From assembly GCA_035772735.1 (NCBI GenBank), contig JASDFA010000016.1, positions 172,489,001 to 172,553,000 on the forward strand: a stretch of 64,000 nt of DNA. Direction: 5' to 3'. A program made the translations under genes and the position numbers. The notes under the pieces were generated by a model. It was not told the origin of the DNA. It saw only the letters and a list, made by a program, of their open reading frames with translations, and ran no database searches. The DNA is from Datura wrightii. Its lineage: Eukaryota > Streptophyta > Magnoliopsida > Solanales > Solanaceae. Of the stretch, positions 24,421-35,421 are shown piece by piece (within the stretch, counting starts at the first letter, position 1; every line of letters starts with the position of its first letter).

Positions 24421-26820
24421 TGTCACGCCCCGCCTTGGGGGGTATGACTGGCACCTGGTGCCCTAATAGGACCTAGACTGCTATTTGGTGAGCCTAAGCG
24501 CATCTGGTGCCTGGCTGGCTCTAACTGAAATTTTTGGAAACAAAGGGCTATATAACGGTTGTAAACACAGCCTCCGGCCAATTGGCCTATAGCCACCTGT
24601 ACCTGTAAAACAGCTAACCAGAAACATACTACCGTAGGGAAACCTATGCGGGTTGGCAAGGCCACCATGCTGTCTAGTTCTTTGTAACTCAACATTAGTA
24701 CGCTAAATAATTACGTGACCGACAAGGTCACCACTACTGACTGGTTATGGCCACACACGGCCAACAGGAACTGAAATACTAAATAACTATAACAGACTGT
24801 ACGGCCTCACATGACCGGCTCATCTGACCACAGGGAATATACATACAGACTACAAGCCTCTAGGAATAACAATAGAAATGATCGGGACAGGGCCCCGACC
24901 TACCCGTACTGTACAAAAAAAAAATGAAATACACCTCTGAATATCGAACTCCGGATAACAGGAGTTGATAACCCTGCGCTGGCTAGGATCACGAGGGATC
25001 GGCTCCTCGTCTGTAAGTACCTGCAGGCAAGCAATGCAGCGCCCCACGGGCGTTAGTACCACAGGTACTGAGCATGTAAAGCAACTGAAATACACAACTG
25101 AAATGAATAACAACGGTAACATGACATATAAGCAGAAAGTAGTTGGGTCTATCTAGCTGAGGATAACTGGAGAGAGTTTATTTATTCTGTAACTAAACTG
25201 AGCGTACCTGATGACGTGTCATCCTACTGTCTATCAGTATCTAATAGTACATAGAGATATACATAATAGTACACACAATACCTGACCGACCCCCATAAGC
25301 CGGAAGGTGCCAACCAACAGAACAATCTATTTACCCCTACCCGGGTCTAAACCAACCAAAAATAAATCACTCCACTCGTCTCACAACTGTGAGCTCCTCC
25401 TACCGGCCCCCTTGGGTATGCAGCTCAGGCCCTGGCCTCTGACAATAAACTGTGTCTGAGTCCGAAGACTCCTGCCTCTGGGCGCAAGTGCGCAACGGGG
25501 TAATCTGCTGTTGTATCTGTCGCTGAAACTGCCCCTGGGTGCAAGCACGCAATAGGGTAATTCTATAAAAATTTGTATGTGAAACTGCCCCCGGCCACAA
25601 GCGCACACAGAGTAATCTGCCCCTGTAGATAGGGTAATCTGGCTCTGCACAGAGTAAACTGAACTGCCCCTGCAAGCAGGGTAATCTGGACCATATTATC
25701 ATGGCGGTCGGCCATCATCGTCCTCTAGGCGGACGGCATCGCCCAGATGGTGGCGGTATCTAAATCTGGTATCGAAACAGCTATAACCCAGGGGCGGTGG
25801 GGATGCAAAGGGACACCCACATGCCATAGCAAGTCTCAACAAACAAGTAGCACATATAAATAGCAAGCATGTATAACTGAAAAGGCTATCTGAAATCTAA
25901 CTTCTTATTCTGATCTATTTCTACACTAAACTGATTCTTACTAATTATACTGATTCTGTAATCTCTATCTAACTATACGGCTAATTTGTAGCCAAGATAC
26001 TATCTGTCTGAATTGCTAATCTGTAGCCATAACTGTCTGTCTATCCAATCTTTCTTTACTGACTTTTATTATGAAAATCTGTTCCTTTTTATTCTACTAC
26101 ATGCTTGCTAATCGCGTAATAGACTATACTGAATCTAAAATACTAACTTGCCCTTGGGCGCATGCTTTTCTAACTTTCAGATTGAATACGATATAATAAC
26201 GCAAACTAGGTTTACTGAACTTGCACAATACTTAACATTCAACTCTGGGAATTCTACTACGGAGTTTATTGTACTATACAAGGCTAAGACTACTAACTTG
26301 CCGAGGGAACTAGCTTTACATACCTTAACCTCGAGTTATCCGTCTGTCGGATGAGGCTCGGTCAATATTCCAGCTATTTCTCTCAACTGCATTCATATAT
26401 ACGTCCATTAGTACTAAATATAACCTTATTCTGAAGAACAACATCACTTTCGATAAAATTATAGCCTAAACTTAGGCTTATCGAAAGACGGTCGAAAACT
26501 TGCTATTTTTCAGAAGTCCAGAAGGGAGAAGTATTCACTTCACAACTAGGAGCACATAGACACTAGTTTGGAGCAATTCTACTTACCTTAGCTCGGTAGC
26601 TCGATGATTCGTCGGCCGTATTTCGCAAAACTAAATCCGTAGGAATGCTCTCTGTTGCTAAATACCTCAGTACCTGAGGTTAATTTGGGTTTGGACAACG
26701 TTTGGCAGCGTAATCGGACGAAAATATATTTACCCTCTTCGTTCTTTTCCTTCCTCTGGTTTTTCCTCTCTGTTTTATGGAAATTCTTATGTTTAAAATG
26801 AATTAAAACCGAAGTGGGGC

Positions 26821-26828
26821 TTTATATA
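26821..26828 (-). promoter_or_regulatory. TATA box in element E 3' LTR
   Basis: The minus strand reads TATATAAA, about 20 bases downstream of the U3 hairpin. Confidence 0.65.
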
Positions 26829-26847
26829 CTTGGGCCTGGACAAGGCC

Positions 26848-26893
26848 AACGTGTCACGGAGCCAACGCGGAGGCTCCACCTCCGTGACACGTT
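26848..26893. repeat. U3 inverted repeat of element E
   Basis: Perfect 13-base arms AACGTGTCACGGA (26848-26860) and TCCGTGACACGTT (26881-26893) flank a 20-base loop. The right LTR has the same structure at about 33788-33833, with one arm mutation. Confidence 0.9.
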
Positions 26894-27056
26894 GCCATCG
26901 TGGAGGGGCTCTGCCTCGGCTCCTTCCGCGATGGTTCGACAGGTTTCTCATCCGATCTTTTTCCCGGGCCTTTCTTTAGCACGTATGGCCTACAAATATG
27001 CTTAACCAACGTTCGAATAGGTCATCTAAATGCCGGAAATCCTACGGGGTATAACA

Positions 27057-27068
27057 TTCTCCCCCCTT
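27057..27068 (-). other. Element E polypurine tract
   Basis: The minus strand reads AAGGGGGGAGAA immediately before the LTR start TGTTATACCCC, the canonical Tekay arrangement. The 250 bases between it and the end of pol at 27319 are a 3' untranslated stretch. Confidence 0.88.
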
Positions 27069-27318
27069 AAGAACATTCATCCTCGAATGTGAACTTCTAT
27101 TTAGAGGACTTCTCAACTTACTATCTAGGAAAATTTCGGCAGAGTTTCCCCTGTAATATGGACTATAGCAAAAATCTGAAATGCAGAAAAGTCCAACACA
27201 GGTACTGCACGCAATACTTTAAGATTCACTGGATAGCTAAACATCAATCTTTCTCATTTATACATATACAACCATAAGGTACTACATAAGTAATAATACG
27301 GACATACCTGTCGCCTGA

Positions 27319-28700
27319 CTAGGCCTGGAATAGATGAGGATATCTAGCTTTCATATCTTCCTCAGCCTCCTATGTCACCTCCTCTCGGTTCCTGTTACGC
27401 CACAATACCTTGACAGACGCGATGTCCTTAGTTCTTAATCTACGAATCTGTCTGTCTAAGATAGCTACCGGAACCTCTTCGTAGGCCAGCCCTTCTGTAA
27501 CCTGGATATCTTGGACTGAGACTGCTCTGGATGGGTCTCCTATGCATTTCCTCAGCATAGACACATGAAAGACTGGATGAACGGATTCTAGCTCTGGAGG
27601 CAAGTTCAACTCATATGCTACTCGGCCTATCCTTCGACGAATCTGATAAGGCCCAACAAACCTCGGACTGAGCTTACCCTTCTTGCTGAATCTCATCACC
27701 CCTTTCATCGGAGATACTTTCAGAAACACCCAGTCATTCATATTAAACTCCAGGTCTCTGCGCCGTACATCTGCATATGATTTCTGGTGACTCTGTGCAG
27801 TCAATAGGCATTCTCTGATAAGCTTTACTTTCTCTTCTGACTGCTGAACAATGTCTAGCCCAATTATCGCTGATTCCCCTATTTCGAACTAGCCAACCGG
27901 CGATCTGCACTTTCGCCCGTATAAATCCTCGAAAGGTGCCATCTGAATAGCCGAGTGATAGCTATTATTATAAGAAAATTCTATCAGCGGCAAATGCTCA
28001 TCCCAGCTACCACCAAAGTCTAGCACACACGCTCGCAACATATCCTCGAGCGTCTGAATAGTGCGCTCAGCCTGTCCGTTTGTCTGAGGGTGGAAAGCAG
28101 TGCTTAGATTAATCTGCGTTCCCAGTCCCTTCTGGAACGATTGCCAAAATGTAGTCGTGAATAGCGATCCTCTGTCTGAAATAATGGATACTGGCACTCC
28201 GTGCAATCTGACTACCTCTCGGATATACAACTCTGCATAATCTTCGGCCGAGAAAGTAGCTCTTACTGGCAGGAAATGAGCTGATTTAGTCAATCTGTCA
28301 ACTATCACCCATATAGAGTCATGTCTGTGTCTGGTACGGGGTAATCCCGCCACAAAATCCATATTCACTGCTTCCCATTTCCAGAGAGGTACAGCTATGT
28401 CCTGAGTTAACCCGCTTGGTTTCTGATGTTCTACTTTCACCTATTGGCAGTTCGGACACTGAGCTACAAATTCAGCAATTTCCCTTTTCATACTTGGCCA
28501 CCAATAGTTCTCTTTGATGTCATGGTACATTTTTGTCGCACCGGGATGAAGAGAATAACGGGCGTAATGTGCCTCGTTCATAATCTGTCGGCGGAGGTCT
28601 GAAACATTGGGAACACATAAACTATCTTTACAACGCAGCACTCCATCCTCTGTTACCCGAAATCCTGGCACCTTCCCTAGCGGAATATAATCTTTAAGCT
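27319..28700 (-). pseudogene. Element E integrase with chromodomain-like tail, nearly intact
   Basis: The zinc-binding region ends CPNCQ, followed by one in-frame TAG and VKVEHQKPSG at 28440. The core has MDFVAGLPRTRHRHDSIWVI, VDRLTKSAHFLPV, IISDRGSLFTTTFWQSF and QAERTIQTLEDMLR, so the D, D and E catalytic residues are all visible. The C-terminal part at 27370-27804 has FLKVSPMKGVMRFSKKGKLS, GPYQIRRRIGRVAYEL and the tail AILDRQIRRLRTKDIASVKV. The frame breaks near 27889 and has a TAG near the end. The final stop is at 27319-27321. Confidence 0.9.
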
Positions 28701-30290
28701 GAACTAGGTCAGGATCCTCAAATTGCCGTTCTTTCACTTCTACAACTAATGATGACACGGAGGTGTTCTGAATTACCGCTCTACCATCCTCTCTTTCTGC
28801 TACACGAACTGCTAGGCTAGCTAACTGATGTATTTCCCTAACCAATTCCCGCTGCTCGGGCTGCAAATACGCCCAGCTTCCCATGGACTTTCGACTGAGA
28901 GCATCTGCTACAACATTAGCTTTTCCCGGGTGGTACAGAATGTTCACATCATAATCTTTTAATAACTCCAACCAGCGACGTTGCCGCAGATTCAACTCCC
29001 TCTGAGTGAAGATATACTGTAGGCTCTTGTGATCTGTAAACTTATCGACATGGACTCCATACAGGTAATGTCTCCACATCTTCAATGCGTGGATTACTGC
29101 GGCTAACTCCAGGTCATGGGTAGGATAATTTTTTCGTGTCTCCTCAGCTGTCTGGAGGCATATGCAATCACCTTACCATGCTGCATTAACACAAAACCCA
29201 ACCCAACGCCTGATGCGTCGCAATATACTGAATAACCTTCCGTACCTTCCGGCAAAGCTAACACTGGGGCGGAGGTTAATCGATCTTTCAGTTCCTGGAA
29301 GCTCTGTTCGCATGCCTCTGTCCACTGAAACTTTGCTACTTTCTGCGTCAGTTTGGTCAGAGGTGCTGCTATGGTAGAGAATCCCTCAACAAACCTCCTA
29401 TAATATCCCGCTAATCCCAGAAAACTACGGACCTCGGACTGAGTGGTAGGCCTAGGCCATGGTTTGACTGCTTCTATCTTCTGCGTGTCAACCTGTATAC
29501 CAGCATCCGACATAATATGCCCTAAACAGGCTACTGAATTAAGCCAGAATTCACACTTAGAAAATTTAGCATATAACTGGCGGTCCCTGAGGATCTGGAG
29601 CACTGTCCGCAAATGAGTCCGGTGATCTGCTTCAGAGCTAGAATATACCAGAATATCATCAATAAACACTATTATGAACAAGTCCAGGAAAGGTCTGAAA
29701 ATACTGTTCATCAGGTCCATGAATACTGCTGGGGCATTCGTCAACCCGAAGGACATAACTAGAAATTCAAAGTGTCCATATCGGGTCCTGAACGCCGTTT
29801 TGGGAATATCTTTTTCACGAACTTGAACCTGGTGATATCCGGACCGCAAGTCAATCTTAGAAAAGTGTCTGGCTCCCTGCAACTGATCAAATAAGTCATC
29901 AATTCTGGGAAGCGGTTACTTGTTCTTCACTGTAACTTTGTTTAATTGCCGATAATCTATGCACATACGGAGTGAGCCATCTTTCTTTCTCACAAATAGA
30001 ACTGGCGCACCCCATGGTGAAGTACTCGGCCTAATAGAACCTTTATCCAACAAATCTTTCAACTGCTCCTTTAATTCTCTGAGTTCTGCAGGAGCCATGC
30101 GATAAGGAGGAATCGATATCAGCTGGGTGCCTGGTAATAAATCAATAGCAAAATCTATTTCCCTTTCTGGGGGAATACCAGGTAACTCATTCGGAAACAC
30201 ATCGGGGAACTCATTCACCACCGGGACAGATTGGAGTGTCGGAGATTCTGCTCGGATATCCTGAACTCTGACCAGATGCTAAATACATCC
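28700..30290 (-). pseudogene. Element E reverse transcriptase and RNase H, few lesions
   Basis: The frame at 29916-30221 carries the RT start, with MAPAELRELKEQLKDLLDKG, WGAPVLFVRKKDGSLRMCID and QLNKVTVKNK. A stop replaces the next residue. The frame at 29103-29882 holds FSKIDLRSGYHQVQV, the catalytic VFIDDILVYSSSEA and FLGLAGYYRRFVEGFSTIA. RNase H starts with YSVYCDASGVGLGFVLMQHG and is frameshifted at about 29120. It continues at 28441-29085 with FTDHKSLQYIFTQRELNLRQ and PGKANVVADALSRKSMGS. Confidence 0.92.
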
Positions 30291-30299
30291 CTTGGATAT

Positions 30300-30720
30300 C
30301 AATTTCCTCGCCTGAAGGTAGGAAATAAACCTACCTTTTGGCGTAGCGGTGCTGCCCTTCCACTCCCGCACTGCTTCTCCTGGAAAGTGGAATCGGACCG
30401 TCTTGGTCTAACATTCAACATTGGCAAAGCACGGCACTAGCCAATCCATACCCATTATGGCATCAAAGTCTATCATTTCTAGCTCGACCAGATCTATTGT
30501 GGTCTGACGATCAGCAACCTATACTGTACACCCCCGGTAAATTCTGCTAGCTACGATCGAGTCACCGATGGGTATGGATACCGAAAAGGGCTGCTGTAAT
30601 AATTTTGGTGCAATATTGAACTTTCGTGCCACAAATGGGGTAACATATGACAGGGTGGATCCTGGATCAATCAGTACATAAACAAGGTATGAGCAGATAA
30701 TCAATATACCTGTGACCACG
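30300..30720 (-). pseudogene. Element E retropepsin
   Basis: The protease site reads VLIDPGSTLSYVTPF, followed by VARKFNIAPKLLQQPFSV and IASRIYRGCTV. It is joined in frame to gag. A TAG at about 30516 follows CTV. The frame then continues with DLVELEMIDFDAIMGMDW in sequence that contains two more stops. The active triplet is D-P-G, as in element C. Confidence 0.85.
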
Positions 30721-31764
30721 TCGGGAGATGCCTCTGAATCCTGCCTCCCTGGTAATGCATAGGTACGGCTGGGGCCTGCACCAGAGCCATAGGCTCCTGA
30801 TCTACCTCGGCCCCTATTTGTTGAACCTGAGGGTCTGCGCCCTGCTGAGGCTGCTGGAACTCGTGGCCCCGCTGATGCTCTATCCAGACTATCCTGGCTA
30901 CCCTGTCTCCTGGATGGACAATCTCTCATTAAATGCCCTTCCTTCCCACAGTAATAGAACCCTGGAAAGCCTTGCCTGTAGGCTCCAGAATGGGATCGGT
31001 GGCATATAGGACAAGGGGTAGGTGCAAATCTACTCTGTTCTGCCCCCCGCTGTTGAGGTGATGCTACTATTCGTAAACTGCTACCGAACTCTGATTGACT
31101 CCGACGAACAAATCTGCCTCTCTGCTGCTGTACCGGAGGTGAAGATCTGGGTGGCCTATCTGAAAATCGTGGTCTCGGCCCCCTAGGGATTTCCCCTTGA
31201 GTCTCAGCAGGTCTGCTTCTACGGCGCTGCTCTGAAGTCACCTGTCTGTCACCCCGTTGCCGCTGTCTCAGGCCCTCAATTGTCTGTGCGAAGGCCTGTA
31301 CCCTGGCTATGTCCATGTCCTCTCTCAAAGTAGCCATCATGCACGTCTCTATGTAATCTGGATTCAGGCCCATAATAAAGCGGTGGACTCTGGACGACAT
31401 GGTGTCCACAAATGCTGGAGCATAGCGGGGTAAGGAGTCGAACTGTAAAGAATACTCACGGATGCTCCTGGCCCTCTGCTTTAAGTGTAAAAACTGGTCC
31501 ATCCGGGCCTGTCTGACCTCCCGGGGTAAATAGTGGTCCAGGAAGGCCTCTGAGAAGCTGGACCAAATAGGAGGGGCTGCATCTCTTCCCCGAGATCTCT
31601 CCCAACTTTCGTACCACAAAACAGCAATATCCCTTAACCGGAACACAGCTAACTCAACTGATTCTTTTGGGGTTACGTGCATGACTATAAAGATTCTCTG
31701 CATCTGGTCCAGAAAGTCCTGAGGGTCCTCCGCTGAATCCGACCCTGTAAACTGAGGGGGTCCC
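30720..31764 (-). pseudogene. Element E gag, N-terminus deleted
   Basis: The open frame begins at GPPQFTGSDSAEDPQDFLDQ because upstream gag, leader and primer site are deleted. About 17 codons of LTR sequence read into it. Capsid blocks RDIAVLWYESWERSRGRDAA and FSEAFLDHYLPREVRQARMD are intact. An RQ-rich linker and the CCHC zinc knuckle CGKEGHLMRDC (with an upstream YYC, so CX2CX4HX4C) follow. Gag runs without a stop into the protease, so it is the longest preserved frame of any Tekay-type element here (430 codons). Confidence 0.88.
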
Positions 31765-31766
31765 AA

Positions 31767-33996
31767 CCACAGGGAATATACATACAGACTGCAAGCCTCT
31801 AGGAATAACAATAAAAATGATCGGGACAGGGCCCCGACCTACCCGTACTGTACAACAAAAGAAAATGAAATACACCTCTGAATATCGAACTCCGGATGAC
31901 AGGAGTTGATAACCCTGCGCTGGCTAGGATCACGAGGGATCGGCTCCTCGTCTGTAAGTACCTGCAGGCAAGCAATGCAGCGCCCCATGGGCGTCAGTAC
32001 CACAGGTACTGAGCATGTAAAGAAACTAAAATACACAACTGAAATGAATAACAACGGTAACATGACATATAAGCAGAAAGTAGTTGGGTCTATCTAGCTG
32101 AGGATAACTGGGGAGAGTTTATTTATCTGTAACTAAACTGAGCGTACCTGATGACGTGTCGTCCTACTGTCTATCAGTATCTAATAGTACATAGAGATAT
32201 ACATAATAGTACACACAATACCTGACCGACCCCCATAAGCCGGAAGGTGCCAACCAACAAAACAATCTATTTACCCCTACCCGGGTCTAAACCAACCAAA
32301 AATAAATCACTCCACTCATCTCACAACTGTGAGCTCCTCCTACCGGCCCCCTTGGGTATGCAGTTCAGGCCCTGGCCTCTGACAATAAACTGTGTCTGAG
32401 TCCGAAGACTCCTGCCTCTGGGTGCAAGTGCGCAACGGGGTAATCTGCTGCTATATCTGTGGCTGAAACTGCCCCTGGGTGCAAGCACGCAATAGGGTAA
32501 TTTTATAAAAATTTGTATGTGAAACTGCCCCCGTCCACAAGCGCACACAGAGTAATCTGCCCCGGTAGACAGGGTAATCTGGCTCTGCACAGAGTAACCT
32601 GAACTTCCCCTGCAAGCAGGGTAATCTGGACCGTATTATCATGGCGGTCGGCCATCATCGTCCTCTAGGCGGACGGCATCGCCCAGCTGGTGGCGGTATC
32701 TGAATCTCGTATCGACACAGCTATAACCCAGGGGCGGTGGGGATGCAAAGGGACACCCACATGACATAGCAAGTCTCAACAAACAAGTAGCACATATAAA
32801 TAGCAAGCATGTATAACTGAAAAGGCTATCTGAAATCTAACTTCTTATTCTGATCTATTTCTACACTGAACTGATTTTTACTAATTATACTGATTCTGTA
32901 ATCTCTGTCTAACTGTACTGCTAATCTGTAGCCAAGATACTATCTGTCTGAATGGATAATCTGTAGCCATAACTGTCTGTCTATCCAATCTTTCTTTACT
33001 GACTTTTATTATGAAAATCTGTTCCTTTTTATTCTACTACATGCTTGCTAATCGCGTAATAGACTATACTGAATCTAAAATACTAACTTGCCCTTGGGCG
33101 CATGCTTTTCTAACTTTCAGACTGAATATGATATAACAACGCAAACTAGGTTTACTGAACTTGCACAATACTTAACAATCGACTCCGGGAATTCTACAAC
33201 GGAGTTTATTGTACTATACAAGGCTAAGACTACTAACTTGCCGAGAGAACTAGCTTTACATACCTTAATCTCGAGTTATCCGTCTGTCGGACGAGGCTCG
33301 GTCAATATTCCAGCTATTTCTCCCAACTGCATTCATATATACGTCCATTAGTACTAAATATAACCTTATTTTGAAGAACAACATCACTTTCGATAAAATT
33401 ATAGCCTAAACTTAGGCTTATCGAAAGACGGTCGAAAACTTGCTATTTTTCAGAAGTCCAGAAGGGAGAAGTATTCACTTCACAGCTAGGAGCACATAGA
33501 CACTAGTTTGGAGCAATTCTACTTACCTTAGATCGATAGCTCGACGATTCGTCGGCCATATTTCGCGAAACTAAATCCGTAGGAATGCTCTCTGCTGCTA
33601 AATACCTCAGTACCTAAGGTTAATTTGTGTTTGGACAACGTTTGGCAGCGTAATCGAACAAAAATATATTTACCCTCTTAGTTCTTTTCCTTCCTCTGGT
33701 TTTTCCTCTCTGTTTTCTGGAAATTCTTATGTTTAAAATGAATTAAAACCGAAGTGGGGCTTTATATACTTGGGCCTGGACAAGGCCAACGTGTCACGGA
33801 GCCAACGCGGAGGCTCCACCTCCGTGACAAGTTGCCATCGCGGAGGGGCTCTGCCTCGGCTCCTTACGCGATGGTTCGACAGGTTTCTCGTCCGATCTTT
33901 TTCCTGGGCCTTTCTTTAGCACGTATGGCCTACAAATATTCTTAACCAATGTGCAAATAGGTCATCTAGATGCCGGGAATCCTACGTGGTATAACA
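31767..33996 (-). repeat. Element E 5' LTR, U5 end deleted
   Basis: It matches 24829-27056. The first 409 bases of the LTR as read on the plus strand are missing, and the copy is fused to gag at the short shared word CCA. Confidence 0.92.
33761..33768 (-). promoter_or_regulatory. TATA box in element E 5' LTR
   Basis: The minus strand reads TATATAAA, in the same context as 26821-26828. Confidence 0.65.
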
Positions 33997-34001
33997 TGGA
34001 C
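33997..34001. repeat. Target site duplication of element E, right copy (TGGAC)
   Basis: It is identical to 24416-24420 and directly follows ATAACA, the end of the E LTR. Confidence 0.93.
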
Positions 34002-35407
34002 CCATTCCTCTAACTATCCATTTCTAGTGTGATCTTAAATACCTCAAGTGTTGGTTATAGACATTTTTGATCGAGATTAATTAAGTCTAAGTTTGGGTCA
34101 ACGAAGTATTCTGAAATTACTCTAGGAGCAACATAGAGTTAAAACCAATTAATCATGCGATACTACGATTTGCAATGGGTTAAGCATGGAACTATCAATT
34201 GTTATTTCACATAATTAGAATTGCATGTTTATGGTCTTTTGAGCCTCTAAACACGGCAATCTAGCCTCACTGCATCATTGTGAGTGAGGAGTTTACTTTC
34301 TAGTCGCGGGCAATCAATTATGTTGTGGTTTACGGGTAAATGATTAGGGACTTTCGTGCGTCTAACCATTTAACTCAACTTAGCCTCAGAACTACTTCTT
34401 TGAGTGGTGATGTGACATCCCAAGTTGGTGTTTCATAACCCCCGTGTCTCAACCAAGCACGGTCTTAGGTATATTTCTATCCTGACACAAAAATCTCTCC
34501 CGAGATACAAACGTGCTCCTCACATTCTCATGTCCTTACCTAGGTAATGCTTTCTCAAGCTATTACTCAAGCTAACAAATATGATTTCATGGTGATCAAT
34601 CATAAAAACAACCAACAATCCAGAATGCAAGACGAAAACAACAATCAATAACTTAATTCCAAAACAATTTCATAAAATCACAATCATAATTCATGGCTTC
34701 AACCCTAGAGGAAGGGTTCTTGCCATTCATGTTCGTAAAACTACACTAACTACTACTAAACTAACATACTTACATGAATTTGGTAGATGAGAAGGGAATT
34801 TGACAAACCCTAGATGAGTTCTCCCACTTCTCCCTTCACTCCTAGGTAGTTTTCCAGAATAAAATCGTGACCCCCTAGAATTAGGAGCTAAGGGACCTAT
34901 TTATAATAAATGAGAAACGTGCATAATTTAGCTTGTCGTGGAACGGCTCCGTGACACGGAGGCAATGATAAAGCTCTCTGGAAATCACCCGAAATTTGGC
35001 CTCGGCAGCACCCTGCCGCATTGGCAGCGTGTCACGCTGCTTGGGAAGCACGTTGACACCTCCCTGTCGCGCAGCCAGCCTGCCGTGGCACGTTGCCAAC
35101 GTGAAGGTGGGCTGTTGTGATCAGCCTGCCTGCCATGGCACGTCGCCGACGCGCAGGTGGGCTGTTTTATGCCTCCTCTTTGCCGACGTTCGCGGGTTAA
35201 TTCCGTTTTCAAGCCTCTACTTCACCAACTCATGGATTAGTTACTCAAATGTCATCAAAACCTACAAAACAAAGACTAACCATGTTGGTTAGCACATATC
35301 TTCACATTCATATAAAATTACATGAAAATGTATACAATAACTTAGATAAACAAGAGTCATTTAAGTCATAAAGTGTATCTTGGGCATGCTATTTTTGCCC
35401 GTGATCA
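34002..35407 (-). repeat. Element F 3' LTR, remaining part
   Basis: It matches 49964-51402 closely and ends TGCCCGTGATCA. Relative to the other LTR it has lost roughly 30 bases at about 34945, which removes one arm of the U3 inverted repeat. No gene is present. Confidence 0.92.
34898..34905 (-). promoter_or_regulatory. TATA box in element F 3' LTR
   Basis: The minus strand reads TATAAATA, about 30 bases downstream of the GC-rich U3 block. Confidence 0.6.
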
Positions 35408-35421
35408 CAACCCCACACTTA
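35408..35421 (-). other. Element F polypurine tract
   Basis: The minus strand reads AAGTGTGGGGTTG directly before the LTR start TGATCACGGGC. The same tract ends the internal regions of G and H. Confidence 0.75.

Larger units (their letters stand above)
24421..27056 (-). repeat. Element E 3' LTR (complete)
   Basis: The LTR is 2.64 kb, from TGTCACGCCCCGCC to GGGGTATAACA. Bases 24829-27056 match 31767-33996 with few differences. It holds a TATA box at 26821 and a palindromic U3 island at 26845-26935. Short open frames inside it repeat at the same place in both LTRs and in C-type LTRs, with no protein-like features. Confidence 0.92.
24421..33996 (-). mobile_element. Element E: young Tekay-like retrotransposon with a 5' deletion
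   Basis: E is 9.6 kb with TGGAC duplications on both sides. Its complete 3' LTR is 24421-27056. The pol frames are well preserved with only a few in-frame stops. The 5' LTR (31767-33996) lacks about 409 bases at its U5 end, together with the primer site and the gag N-terminus. The two LTRs differ at only a few positions per hundred bases, so insertion is recent relative to A, C and D. Without a primer site it cannot replicate. Confidence 0.92.

Noticed and set aside
24965..25156. Short open frames repeated at 31906-32097
   Set aside because: They are the same LTR segment in both E LTRs; the repetition reflects LTR duplication and there is no protein-like feature.
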